A stretch of 28,404 bases of DNA from REEB470 sp032117095 (GTDB lineage Bacteria > Bacillota > Bacilli > Paenibacillales > YIM-B00363), in the NCBI GenBank assembly GCA_032117095.1, contig JAULZZ010000098.1, positions 1-28,404 on the forward strand, given 5' to 3'. A program made the position numbers and the translations under genes. Positions within the stretch are counted from its first letter, which is position 1. Every line of letters starts with the position of its first letter. This document shows, piece by piece, positions 1 through 6,963 of the stretch. Below the pieces are notes generated by a model. It worked only from the letters and a program-made list of their open reading frames with translations. It was not told the origin of the DNA and did not search any database.

Positions 1-359
1 TCGTGAGTACACGGGTGAGTGGGTGTAAGCATGCATTTTTGGCACAAGAGGACGCGACGAACGGAAGAAAAGTGGGGGTGGAACACGCCTCGCCTGCGAT
101 GATCCGCAAAGCATTGCAAGATGTGCACACCCTTTGCCAAACGTACGCCACCGATGTGACGATCGATACGCTCGTACAATTGAAACTCAGTGGGGCACCT
201 GGGGCTGCAACACGGCGCATGGGCGTGGGGAGCGTCTTGCGTATCGGGTATGGCAATGCGAAGACGTTCATGGAACGGTGCCGGATGTTTGGGATACAAC
301 GGGTTCATATTGAGCAGGCGATCGAGCACCTTGGGGGGCAGGAACAACGCCATGCATAA
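1..359 (+). CDS. rnmV: Ribonuclease M5, C-terminal part (cut by the left edge)
   Basis: RNase M5 matures 5S rRNA by trimming both sides of its precursor in Bacillota. Only the last ~118 residues are inside the window; the reading frame is open to the left edge, so the GTG at 3 is not taken as the start. What remains begins at the end of the Toprim domain (KHAFL) and continues into the C-terminal domain: a VEHASP segment, then GVGSVLRIGYGNAKTF, which is close to the 'GELLKIGYGNGKQFL' type block of the family, and an ending MFGI. The stop overlaps the start of the next gene (ATG at 352) by 8 bases, the usual rnmV-ksgA arrangement, so the two are probably translationally coupled. The identification rests on family memory of these blocks and on the neighbour. 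Confidence 0.9.
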   Translation, partial: VSTRVSGCKHAFLAQEDATNGRKVGVEHASPAMIRKALQDVHTLCQTYATDVTIDTLVQLKLSGAPGAATRRMGVGSVLRIGYGNAKTFMERCRMFGIQRVHIEQAIEHLGGQEQRHA

Positions 360-1248
360 GCGCACACATCACCCGCCCCTGCTCTCGACCCCGACACAGA
401 CGAAAAAGTGGTTACAGCAATACAACGTTATGCCGAAGAAAAGTTTAGGACAAAACTTTATTGTTGACCCGAATATCTTGAAACAAATGGTGCGGGAGGC
501 GAACCTTGCGCCAGATGGATGCGTACTCGAAATCGGGCCCGGTATTGGGGCATTGACAGAGCACCTTGCGCAGGCGTCTGCCCGTGTCGTTGCGGTGGAA
601 ATCGACCAGCGGTTAATTGCTGTACTGCGCGAGACGATACAACACGACAACGTCACGATCGTCCACGGCGACATTTTGCAACAAAATATTCAGCAACTGT
701 ATGCGCAATATTTTGTGACACCACAGCAACCTTCACCACGTGTGACCGTCGTTGCAAACTTGCCCTATTACATCACAACGCCGATTATTATGAAGCTACT
801 AGAGGGAGCGCCTTGGGTGGGTCAAATCGTCGTCATGGTGCAAAAGGAAGTGTGTGCACGGATGACCGCTTCCCCGGGCACAAAAGCGTATGGGAGTTTG
901 TCGTTGGCGGTACGGTACTATGCTGAAGCGTCGATGGTCATGACGATCCCGAGCACGGTGTACATTCCCCAACCGCACGTGGATTCGGCAGTGATAAAAC
1001 TCGTTCGACGTACAGCACCATGCGTCACGGTGAGAGATGAGGCAGGGTTTTTTCGGCTCATTCGCACGGCCTTCGCCCAGCGACGCAAAACAATTGGCAA
1101 CAATGTACAGGTTTTTTTCGACGATCACGGGGGGAAGCACGCATGTCAAGCGTGGCTGATGCAATGTGGCATTGACCCGCAACGTCGCGGGGAGACGCTT
1201 ACGCTGGAGGAGTTTGCAGTATTGGCAAATGAAGCACCTTTTTTGTAG
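352..1248 (+). CDS. rsmA: 16S rRNA (adenine1518-N6/adenine1519-N6)-dimethyltransferase KsgA/RsmA
   Basis: Transfers four methyl groups from S-adenosylmethionine to two adjacent adenines in the 3' terminal helix of 16S rRNA, late in 30S assembly in the cytosol. From the ATG at 352 the protein is 298 aa, normal for the family. Visible motifs are SLGQNF (31-36) before the fold, the SAM loop EIGPGIG (60-66), an acidic residue in VEID (83-85) for the ribose, and the catalytic NLPYY (136-140). An open frame continues upstream to 190, but that part overlaps rnmV and is unlike KsgA; ATG 352 has a G-rich site (GGGGGG near 332) before it and sits where the family starts. The C-terminal helical domain (from about residue 220) is complete. 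In Bacillus yabG often follows; here the next gene is veg. Confidence 0.97.
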   Translation: MHKRTHHPPLLSTPTQTKKWLQQYNVMPKKSLGQNFIVDPNILKQMVREANLAPDGCVLEIGPGIGALTEHLAQASARVVAVEIDQRLIAVLRETIQHDNVTIVHGDILQQNIQQLYAQYFVTPQQPSPRVTVVANLPYYITTPIIMKLLEGAPWVGQIVVMVQKEVCARMTASPGTKAYGSLSLAVRYYAEASMVMTIPSTVYIPQPHVDSAVIKLVRRTAPCVTVRDEAGFFRLIRTAFAQRRKTIGNNVQVFFDDHGGKHACQAWLMQCGIDPQRRGETLTLEEFAVLANEAPFL

Positions 1249-1378
1249 GCGGTTTTGGTGCGGGAAAATGTGAAACGAGGAAGGGATGAATTTGCAAGCA
1301 GGGCGTGACTTTTTTTGAGGTGAGCGTCGATTTTTCACGGTTTACGAGGTTTTTTACATTGACGATCGTGAATTTTCG

Positions 1379-1408
1379 TTGACAATCACGGTTTTACATT
1401 GGTATAAT
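1379..1408 (+). promoter_or_regulatory. Upstream veg promoter (sigma-A type)
   Basis: TTGACA at 1379-1384, an 18-base spacer, then TATAAT at 1403-1408. Both hexamers match the consensus exactly. It points to veg and lies just before a second perfect promoter. Confidence 0.75.
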
Positions 1409-1416
1409 ACGTCTCT

Positions 1417-1445
1417 TTGACATCCGCCCACCCATAGGGTATAAT
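1417..1445 (+). promoter_or_regulatory. Main veg promoter (perfect sigma-A consensus)
   Basis: TTGACA at 1417-1422, exactly 17 bases, TATAAT at 1440-1445. The predicted transcript starts near 1452, so the ATG at 1444 lies inside the -10 box and cannot be the start of veg; this fixes the start at the GTG of 1471. The veg promoter is a classic strong vegetative promoter in B. subtilis. Confidence 0.9.
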
Positions 1446-1470
1446 GGGCATAAGAAAGAGGTGGTGGTTG

Positions 1471-1755
1471 GTGATCAGCAAAAATGCCTTGTCTGAGATT
1501 AAGAAAAGCCTAGAATCCCACATCGGTCAGAAAATCACGTTACGTGCGAACGGTGGTCGACGCAAGACAATCGAGCGTACGGGCGTATTGGAAGAAACGT
1601 ACCCCTCTGTATTCATCGTGAAGCTCGACCAAGAACAGCATGCGTTTAAGCGAGTGTCGTATAGTTATGCAGATATTTTGACTTCTACGGTTGAAGTCGT
1701 CGTCTGTGCGACCGCAGACCATGACCCCGTCTCCATTCGTTATGTGCAAGTGTAA
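1471..1755 (+). CDS. veg: Veg protein (DUF1021 family)
   Basis: Veg is a small, highly expressed protein of Bacillota; in B. subtilis it has been linked to biofilm matrix gene expression and spore outgrowth, but its biochemical role is not settled. The block ANGGRRKTIERTG followed by ETYPSVFIVKLDQ and RVSYSYADILT is very close to the B. subtilis protein. The start is taken as GTG 1471 (or TTG 1468) because AAGAAAGAGGTGG at 1452-1464 is a good ribosome site and the promoter -10 box overlaps the only upstream ATG. The product is 94 aa, about 8 more than B. subtilis Veg, the extra being a C-terminal tail after the VEVVVC segment. It sits after ksgA as in Bacillus, though yabG is missing in between. 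Confidence 0.95.
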   Translation: MISKNALSEIKKSLESHIGQKITLRANGGRRKTIERTGVLEETYPSVFIVKLDQEQHAFKRVSYSYADILTSTVEVVVCATADHDPVSIRYVQV

Positions 1756-1904
1756 GTGACGGGTGTGGCGTTGCATAACGAAAGTTTCTTGATTTTAACT
1801 GCGCGCGGCAAGAAGTCTCCCGATTTTAAGTTGCTTTGCGAGAGCGATTGCGGGGATGGATTGTCGTTTTTTTGTGTTTATTTTCTTTTTCCTTTTTTGG
1901 AGTC

Positions 1905-2013
1905 ATATGAATCACGATTTCAATATATATACTATCGGTCAAAACGCTTTTTTATTTCCCACAAAACTCAGGACGCTGTGTACATTTTTTAAGTATACGA
2001 TTTGTATTCGTAT
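1905..2013. repeat. Small inverted-repeat element, copy 1 (MITE-like or structured RNA)
   Basis: The left end (1905-1932) matches the left end of a second element at 27202-27229 in 24 of 28 positions, including an uninterrupted GAATCACGATTTCAA. The right end ATTCGTAT (2006-2013) is the inverse of ATACGAAT, the end seen in the other copy. An internal block TCGGTCAAAACGCTTTT (1935-1951) also matches TCGGTTAAAACCGCTTTT in the other copy. It is 109 bases long and AT-rich, with no coding capacity. No clear target duplication is seen. Confidence 0.55.
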
Positions 2014-2046
2014 AAAGGGTCGTACTATGGAAAAGGTGTGAGGTCG

Positions 2047-2079
2047 TTCACGGATTGTTCACGGATTGTTCATGGATGT
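2047..2079. promoter_or_regulatory. Three 11-bp direct repeats, response-regulator type operator
   Basis: The unit TTCACGGATTG occurs twice exactly (2047-2057, 2058-2068), then as TTCATGGATG (2069-2078), followed by another TTC at 2079. The 11-base period puts each TTCACG on the same face of the helix, which is the layout of PhoP/PhoB-family sites. It lies about 90-120 bases before the copper gene pair and is probably an activator or repressor site for it. Confidence 0.5.
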
Positions 2080-2105
2080 TCCCTCCCGAGAGGTGGCGAT
2101 GGTGC

Positions 2106-2133
2106 GACTCGTACAGTAAACTATTTACGAGTC
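2106..2133. promoter_or_regulatory. Palindrome before the DUF4198-CopCD genes
   Basis: GACTCGTA (2106-2113) and TACGAGTC (2126-2133) are perfect inverted arms 12 bases apart. It lies 33 bases before the GTG start of the DUF4198 gene, so it could be a repressor operator or, in the transcript, a hairpin just before the ribosome site. There is no T-run after it, so it is not a terminator. Confidence 0.45.
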
Positions 2134-2166
2134 AAATTCTATTTCGAGTGAGGGGGGGCGTGTATC

Positions 2167-3255
2167 GTGGAACATAAAGGGGACAAGGCGTGGTTCAAGC
2201 GTGGCATGCAACTTGGAGGCATTGCGGGGCTCATGCTGATGAGCGTGCCTGTCGCAGGGGCGCATGATGGGTGGACGCAAACAAATGTGCCGATCGTTGC
2301 GCGCGGGGAGACCGTGTATGTGGATTTGTTGTTTGGGAATCATTCGAATGAGCATCAAAGTTATCGGATTGACGGGCAGTGGAGTGTCGACACATCAAAG
2401 GTGTTTGTGACGAATGCCGCAGGAAAAAAGACGGACATCACCGCTTCGAGGTTTTATACTGGGGAACCTGCGACAGCGGAAGCGCCAGCAAAAAACAACG
2501 GTTTTATCGCTTCCTTTGTGTCGCAGTCGTTGGGCATGATGGTCGTTACTGCCGAAGGGGACAGCGTATATAAAGGGAGTAAATCGGCAAGTCGGACGTT
2601 TCGCAGTGCCAAGTCGTTCGTGGCGGTCAGCGATGTGCCACTCCTGCAACGTGTGGCGTCACTCACACAGTTTCAACAAACGATTACTCCAGATCGTGCG
2701 GAGTTGATTCCGTTGTTTAATCCAGTCGCAGTCAAACCATCCCAACCCGTACAGCTCTTGGCAACATTCAAAGGGAAGCCACTTGCCAATGCAGAGGTGA
2801 GCGTGATTCGTCGTGGCAACAACACGCAACCAATCAAGAAAAAAACAGATGAACAAGGGAAAATATCGTTCACAACAGGGCCTGCGGATTATTATTTGGT
2901 GCGCCTAAAAACGACAACACAAGAGCAAAAGAGTGGCGAGTATGATACGACAAATTATGAAGCGACGATGACGTTTGTCGTACAACAAGGCACCGCAACC
3001 ATACCAGATGTACGTACGACGCTTTTGCCTGCATTAGAAATCAATGGTGTGGCGGTTACAGAGCAAATACGCATGCGGGGAGGGCAAGCGTTTGTAACTG
3101 CGGAGACGATTCGCAATCATTTGCAACCGACTTTCACGGAAAAGGAAGAGGTTCCGTTGCGTGCATGGGTAGAAAAACAAGGTGGGGTGATCGAATATTT
3201 GCCCGCTGTCGGTGCTTTCCGTCCAGTGGTCGTGGTGACGCACAACAAAAAATGA
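2167..3255 (+). CDS. Exported DUF4198 protein with a C-terminal stalk-like domain, probably metal-related
   Basis: Starts at GTG 2167 after a GAGGGGGGG stretch; 362 aa. A basic start and hydrophobic stretch (residues 13-32) form a signal peptide ending PVAGA, so the mature protein would begin His33-Asp-Gly-Trp. The body (about 33-280) resembles DUF4198, an all-beta extracellular family seen beside nickel, cobalt and copper transport genes: a HDGW opening, a TGPADYYLVRLKTT strand pair and a KSGEYDTTNYEATMTFVV segment fit it. Residues ~290-355 (EINGVAVTEQ...VPLRAWVEKQGGVIEY) look like a copper-amine-oxidase N-domain-like 'stalk' repeat found in Bacillota surface proteins. It is followed 53 bases later by the CopC-CopD gene, which supports a role in metal handling outside the membrane. 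The substrate is inference; no enzyme motif is visible. Confidence 0.75.
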   Translation: MEHKGDKAWFKRGMQLGGIAGLMLMSVPVAGAHDGWTQTNVPIVARGETVYVDLLFGNHSNEHQSYRIDGQWSVDTSKVFVTNAAGKKTDITASRFYTGEPATAEAPAKNNGFIASFVSQSLGMMVVTAEGDSVYKGSKSASRTFRSAKSFVAVSDVPLLQRVASLTQFQQTITPDRAELIPLFNPVAVKPSQPVQLLATFKGKPLANAEVSVIRRGNNTQPIKKKTDEQGKISFTTGPADYYLVRLKTTTQEQKSGEYDTTNYEATMTFVVQQGTATIPDVRTTLLPALEINGVAVTEQIRMRGGQAFVTAETIRNHLQPTFTEKEEVPLRAWVEKQGGVIEYLPAVGAFRPVVVVTHNKK

Positions 3256-3308
3256 TTTCTGCGGCGCATGCTGCTGTAGGTTGAAACACCAATCTAGGGG
3301 GGAAAGCG

Positions 3309-4982
3309 ATGAAAGGGTGGCGTAGCGTCGGCATTTGGATGACCATGCTCGTGCTTTGGTGTGGTCTAGGCACGCTAGAAGCGCATGCGCATGCGACGAT
3401 CACCCAATCGTTTCCCCATGATGGGGCATCCCTCGCACAATCTCCTCCATTCATTCGGTTGCAGTTTAACGAACGCATTGCACACGAAACAAGCCAAATG
3501 ACGTTGACACACAAAGCGAGTGGCGTAGTAGTCGCGGGAACACAAGAGGCCGAGGATGCGTATACCGTACGCATGAAACTCCCTCTTTTGGAAACCGGTG
3601 AATACGTACTGACGTGGAAAGTGTTGTCCGCGGATACGCACGTGGCGGATGGTTCGTTTGCGTTTGCGGTCGGTCAGCCACTTTCTTCGGTGGCACCAAG
3701 TGAGCCCATTGCGATCGACGGACCGTCTCCACAAAAATCACCGCGCTCCACAGCTTCCCCTGCGCAGGACGATGCCAAAAATGCGGAAAATGATAAAAAC
3801 GGGTTCATCCGTGAGGAAAAACGCACGCAAAAAGAAGCACGCCCTTCAAAAAAAGAGGAGTCTTCTTCGGCTTCCCCCCAAAAAGTTCCCCAGCAGCCAA
3901 GCAAATCTTCCGTATCCGCACCAGAGCATGCAACGAAACAAGGGGCGCTAAAAGACGAGTCGCGTACGCAAACGAAACGGGAAGTCACCTCATTGCTGTC
4001 GACACAAGCCCCCGCGGTGTCGCCCCCCCCCTCTCTCCCTCCCACTACACAAGGCGAGCATGCGCACGTGCATCACACACAGGGCAATGCGCCGACGACG
4101 ATGACTTGGGACGGAGCAACGGTGGCAAAAGCGCTCCTTCGCGCCCTCAAAAATGGAGCAATGCTCCTGTTGGTTACGGCGATGGGGAGTGTATGGGTGC
4201 TGAGAGAAAGTCTTTTTTTATGGTGGAATCGAGAAACGGTGTGGCGAATACGGCGACGTACGATTGGGGTCGCAATTGCAGGCATATGTGCAATTTCTTG
4301 GAGTCAGTTGCTCGTATTGGCGACACAATTTGTTGATCCAGGGAAGACTATATGGACTACGATGTATGAGATGGTCGTAACGGATCGCCTCGGTGTAGAT
4401 TTGGGGATTTCCACTTTGTTGCTGTTGTTTTTGTTGCTGTTGGCGTACGCTCCCCAACGGGATGCACGCTTTAGTATGGGGTTGCAGGGGGGCGTGTTCG
4501 TCGGCTATGTGTTTTTGGATTCGCTGTCGACGCATGCGGGGACGTTATTTTCTCCGAGTGGATGGACGGTGCTTGCCCGCACGATGCATCTTGTCGCTGC
4601 GCTTGGTTGGGCAGGAGGCATTCTCCTTGTGCTGTGGATATTTTGGAAAAATCGAAGTACAAATCGGGGGTCTCCAAAGACGGCTGTTCCTGCGGCAGTG
4701 TGGAAATCCTATACAACGTGGGCAATATGGAGCGGGGCGGTCATTGTGTTGTCGGGTATTTTTATGGCAGGGGCATTCATCCCCTCGTGGCGTGCGTTGG
4801 GCGAGACGGCATACGGCACGTTACTACTCATAAAAATAGGAGTTTTCGGGGGCGTGTTGGGGCTTGGAGTTGTGCAACGAAAATTTGGGCGAACAGCAAC
4901 GGGAACATGGATGGAAGGGGCTGTGGTGACCGTGTTGATCGGGATTGCTACGGTTATTGCGATGACACCGCCACAGGGATAA
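3309..4982 (+). CDS. CopC-CopD fusion, copper import/resistance membrane protein (YcnJ-like)
   Basis: 557 aa, ATG 3309 with ribosome site AGGGGGGAAAG. A signal peptide (1-27) ends EAHA, leaving mature His28. Residues 28-122 are a CopC domain: it keeps the N-terminal His and the Asp109-Thr-His111 pair, spaced as the His1/Asp83/His85 Cu(II) ligands of CopC. Residues ~130-260 are a low-complexity Ser/Pro/Lys/Glu linker ending in a His cluster (EHAHVHH, about 249-255). From ~275 to the end there are about eight hydrophobic spans of a CopD domain. In B. subtilis the fusion YcnJ is a copper uptake protein induced under copper limitation; direction of transport here is not shown by the sequence. A C9 run at 4023-4031 lies in the linker, where a one-base slip would separate the domains. 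YcnI and YcnK are not nearby; a DUF4198 protein takes YcnI's place. Confidence 0.88.
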   Translation: MKGWRSVGIWMTMLVLWCGLGTLEAHAHATITQSFPHDGASLAQSPPFIRLQFNERIAHETSQMTLTHKASGVVVAGTQEAEDAYTVRMKLPLLETGEYVLTWKVLSADTHVADGSFAFAVGQPLSSVAPSEPIAIDGPSPQKSPRSTASPAQDDAKNAENDKNGFIREEKRTQKEARPSKKEESSSASPQKVPQQPSKSSVSAPEHATKQGALKDESRTQTKREVTSLLSTQAPAVSPPPSLPPTTQGEHAHVHHTQGNAPTTMTWDGATVAKALLRALKNGAMLLLVTAMGSVWVLRESLFLWWNRETVWRIRRRTIGVAIAGICAISWSQLLVLATQFVDPGKTIWTTMYEMVVTDRLGVDLGISTLLLLFLLLLAYAPQRDARFSMGLQGGVFVGYVFLDSLSTHAGTLFSPSGWTVLARTMHLVAALGWAGGILLVLWIFWKNRSTNRGSPKTAVPAAVWKSYTTWAIWSGAVIVLSGIFMAGAFIPSWRALGETAYGTLLLIKIGVFGGVLGLGVVQRKFGRTATGTWMEGAVVTVLIGIATVIAMTPPQG

Positions 4983-5001
4983 GTTGCTCCAGATAAGGAG
5001 A

Positions 5002-5033
5002 GCAGGGAAAAAGGGAATGCCGTTTCCCTGCTG
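5002..5033 (+). other. Hairpin after the CopCD gene
   Basis: AGCAGGGAAA (5002-5011) pairs perfectly with TTTCCCTGCT (5024-5033) around a 12-base loop. It lies between the end of the CopCD gene and the promoter of RNase J. There is no T-run after it, so it would be a weak or factor-dependent terminator, or a 3'-end protecting hairpin. Confidence 0.5.
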
Positions 5034-5049
5034 GATGGAAGCTCCCTTC

Positions 5050-5078
5050 GTGACATGTATGGGCATGCATGGTACAAT
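5050..5078 (+). promoter_or_regulatory. Sigma-A type promoter for RNase J-KtrAB
   Basis: GTGACA at 5050-5055, 17 bases, TACAAT at 5073-5078. Predicted start near 5085 gives a leader of about 135 bases to the RNase J start. Confidence 0.65.
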
Positions 5079-5221
5079 AAGCAGACGTATACAGGGTGTG
5101 CATTCCTTTTGCAAAAAAGCAAAAAGCGAGGGAACTGAGCGTATATATGCATCAAAATACGGAAACACGAAGTAGGATGAGACGAGGAGTCAGCGCAACT
5201 TTTGCAGGGGGTTCTCGTCAT

Positions 5222-6946
5222 ATGATGAGGAGGAATGGGGACATCTTGATTACGAAAAAACCAGCTTACATTAAAATTTTTGCTTTGGGTGGTTTAGACG
5301 AGATCGGAAAAAATATGTACGCCGTTGAATACGGAGACGAAATTTTGGTCATTGATGCTGGGGTGAAGTTTCCAGGACCAGATATGCCAGGGGTCGATTA
5401 CATTATTCCAAGTGTACATTACTTAATCGAAAACCAGCATAAGGTGCAGGCGATTTTGCTGACCCATGCCCATGAAGATCATATCGGGGGATTGCCTTTC
5501 ATCTTAAAGCAGATCAACGTTCCTTTGTATGGGGCAAAATTAACGGTGGGCTTTGTGCGTGCCAAGATCGAAGAACATGGGTTGTTAAGTCGTACGACAC
5601 TCCACATTATTCAAGAGGATTCTGTGGTGACGTTCGGTGCAATGACGGTAGAGTTTTTTCGGACACACCATAGCATTCCCGACTCACTCGGCGTACTCAT
5701 CCGCACCCCGCACGGCAATATTGTGCATACGGGTGATTTTAAGTTCGACTTGACACCGGTCGACCAGCCGATGGATTGGGGGCGGTTGGCGGACATCGGC
5801 AGGCGTGGCGTCTTGGCGTTGCTGTCGGATAGCACGAACAGTGAACGCCCTGGCTATACGCCGTCGGAGCGTACCGTAGGGCAGGCGATCGCCGAAACGT
5901 TTATGAAGTGTCAAGGGCGCATCTTGTTTGCGACATTTGCTTCAAACGTACATCGTTTGCAACAAGTGGTCGAGGCGGCGGAAGCGTGCCAACGCAAAAT
6001 TGCCATCATCGGCCGCAGTATGGAACGGGCCTTTCGGATAGGACAAGAACTCGGGTACATTCGCCCGCTGAAAGATATGCTCATTGACGTACAAAAAATT
6101 GACCATTATCCCGAAAATTCCGTCGTCATTGTTTGTACAGGCAGCCAAGGAGAACCTAACGCAGCGTTGACGCGGATCGCGACAGGCTCACACAAAAACG
6201 TGTTTATTTATCCGAATGATACGGTCATTTTCTCGTCTTCTCCGATTCCTGGGAACACGCATAACGTCAACCGAAGCATTGATCGGTTGTTACGCGCGGG
6301 GGCAGAAGTCATCTCTGGATCGATTCTCGACATTCATGCGTCTGGACACGGCTGTCGCGAAGATTTGAAGCTCATGCTGACCTTTATGAAACCTACGTAT
6401 TTTATGCCGATCCATGGAGAGCATCGGATGCTGCGTCAACATGCGCAAATTGCCGAACAAATCGGGGTGCTCCCGGAGAACATATTCGTGCTCGACAACG
6501 GACAGACCCTCAACGTATCGCGACGTTTGGCACGGCTCGGTCGCCCGATTACGGCAGGCGAAATCATGGTCAAAGGTTCGACGATTAGTGAATGGGAAAG
6601 TAAAGTGATGGAAGAAAGACGGTTGTTATCGGATAGTGGTGTGATGATCGTCAACATGGTCGTCGACTACGCCAAAAACAAACTGCTCGCAGGACCCGAC
6701 GTCGTGACGCGTGGATTTATTTATGTGCGTGAAGCAGGGGATATGCTCTCGCACGTTTCTCGCTTGCTCAAACGTACCATTGCGCGACTAGAAAAGCGGG
6801 ATCGCTTTATTAAGCCCGTTTGGGAAGGACAAGTCATCCACGCCTTAACGGCGTATGCACAGACGACGATGGGGCGGTCGCCTCTTATTTTGCCTGTCAT
6901 TATGGATGTGCGGGCGGAAGATCGCGATGTCGGGATGACGTTGTAG
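5222..6946 (+). CDS. rnj: Ribonuclease J
   Basis: RNase J is a metallo-beta-lactamase/beta-CASP nuclease, 5'-to-3' exonuclease and endonuclease in mRNA decay and rRNA processing in Bacillota. The protein shows KIFALGGLDEIGKN near the N-terminus, the zinc motif HAHEDH (82-87, counted from ATG 5222), GDFKFD, the beta-CASP segment with SDSTNSERPGYTPSE and FATFASNVHRLQQ, GSQGEP, and SGHG before MPIHGE. It ends ILPVIMDVRAEDRDVGMTL rather than the usual IMEV end. The frame is open upstream to 5096. Two starts fit: ATG 5222 (574 aa, site AGGGGGT at 5207-5213) and TTG 5246 (566 aa, AGGAGG at 5228-5233 but 12 bases away); the family starts nearer the second. Residues SERPGYTPSE resemble RnjB and HAHEDH RnjA, so I do not choose a paralogue. 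rpoY, often upstream of rnjA, is absent. Confidence 0.97.
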   Translation: MMRRNGDILITKKPAYIKIFALGGLDEIGKNMYAVEYGDEILVIDAGVKFPGPDMPGVDYIIPSVHYLIENQHKVQAILLTHAHEDHIGGLPFILKQINVPLYGAKLTVGFVRAKIEEHGLLSRTTLHIIQEDSVVTFGAMTVEFFRTHHSIPDSLGVLIRTPHGNIVHTGDFKFDLTPVDQPMDWGRLADIGRRGVLALLSDSTNSERPGYTPSERTVGQAIAETFMKCQGRILFATFASNVHRLQQVVEAAEACQRKIAIIGRSMERAFRIGQELGYIRPLKDMLIDVQKIDHYPENSVVIVCTGSQGEPNAALTRIATGSHKNVFIYPNDTVIFSSSPIPGNTHNVNRSIDRLLRAGAEVISGSILDIHASGHGCREDLKLMLTFMKPTYFMPIHGEHRMLRQHAQIAEQIGVLPENIFVLDNGQTLNVSRRLARLGRPITAGEIMVKGSTISEWESKVMEERRLLSDSGVMIVNMVVDYAKNKLLAGPDVVTRGFIYVREAGDMLSHVSRLLKRTIARLEKRDRFIKPVWEGQVIHALTAYAQTTMGRSPLILPVIMDVRAEDRDVGMTL

Positions 6947-6963
6947 AGGGGGGAGTATGCCGC

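Larger units (their letters stand above)
1756..2166. other. 411-base gap without a supported gene
   Basis: Open frames here (for example 1756-1992) have no family resemblance, no ribosome site and strongly T-rich composition, so I do not call them. The gap holds, in order, a T-rich stretch, an inverted-repeat element (1905-2013), three 11-bp direct repeats (2047-2079) and a palindrome (2106-2133), followed by the G-rich ribosome site of the next gene. I see no clear rho-independent terminator after veg and no convincing sigma-A promoter for the gene at 2167. Confidence 0.6.

Noticed and set aside
190..351. Upstream extension of the KsgA frame
   Set aside because: It overlaps rnmV in another frame and has no similarity to KsgA; ATG 352 fits the family start.
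1756..2041. Small open frames after veg (1756-1992 and 1856-2041)
   Set aside because: No ribosome site, T-rich hydrophobic translation, no family resemblance, and they run into the inverted-repeat element.
3674..4045. Minus-strand open frame opposite the CopCD linker
   Set aside because: It mirrors the low-complexity linker in the plus-strand gene; no ribosome site or family match.
5096..5221. N-terminal extension of RNase J
   Set aside because: Low-complexity, no similarity to the family, includes leader sequence just after the promoter; starts at 5222 or 5246 fit better.
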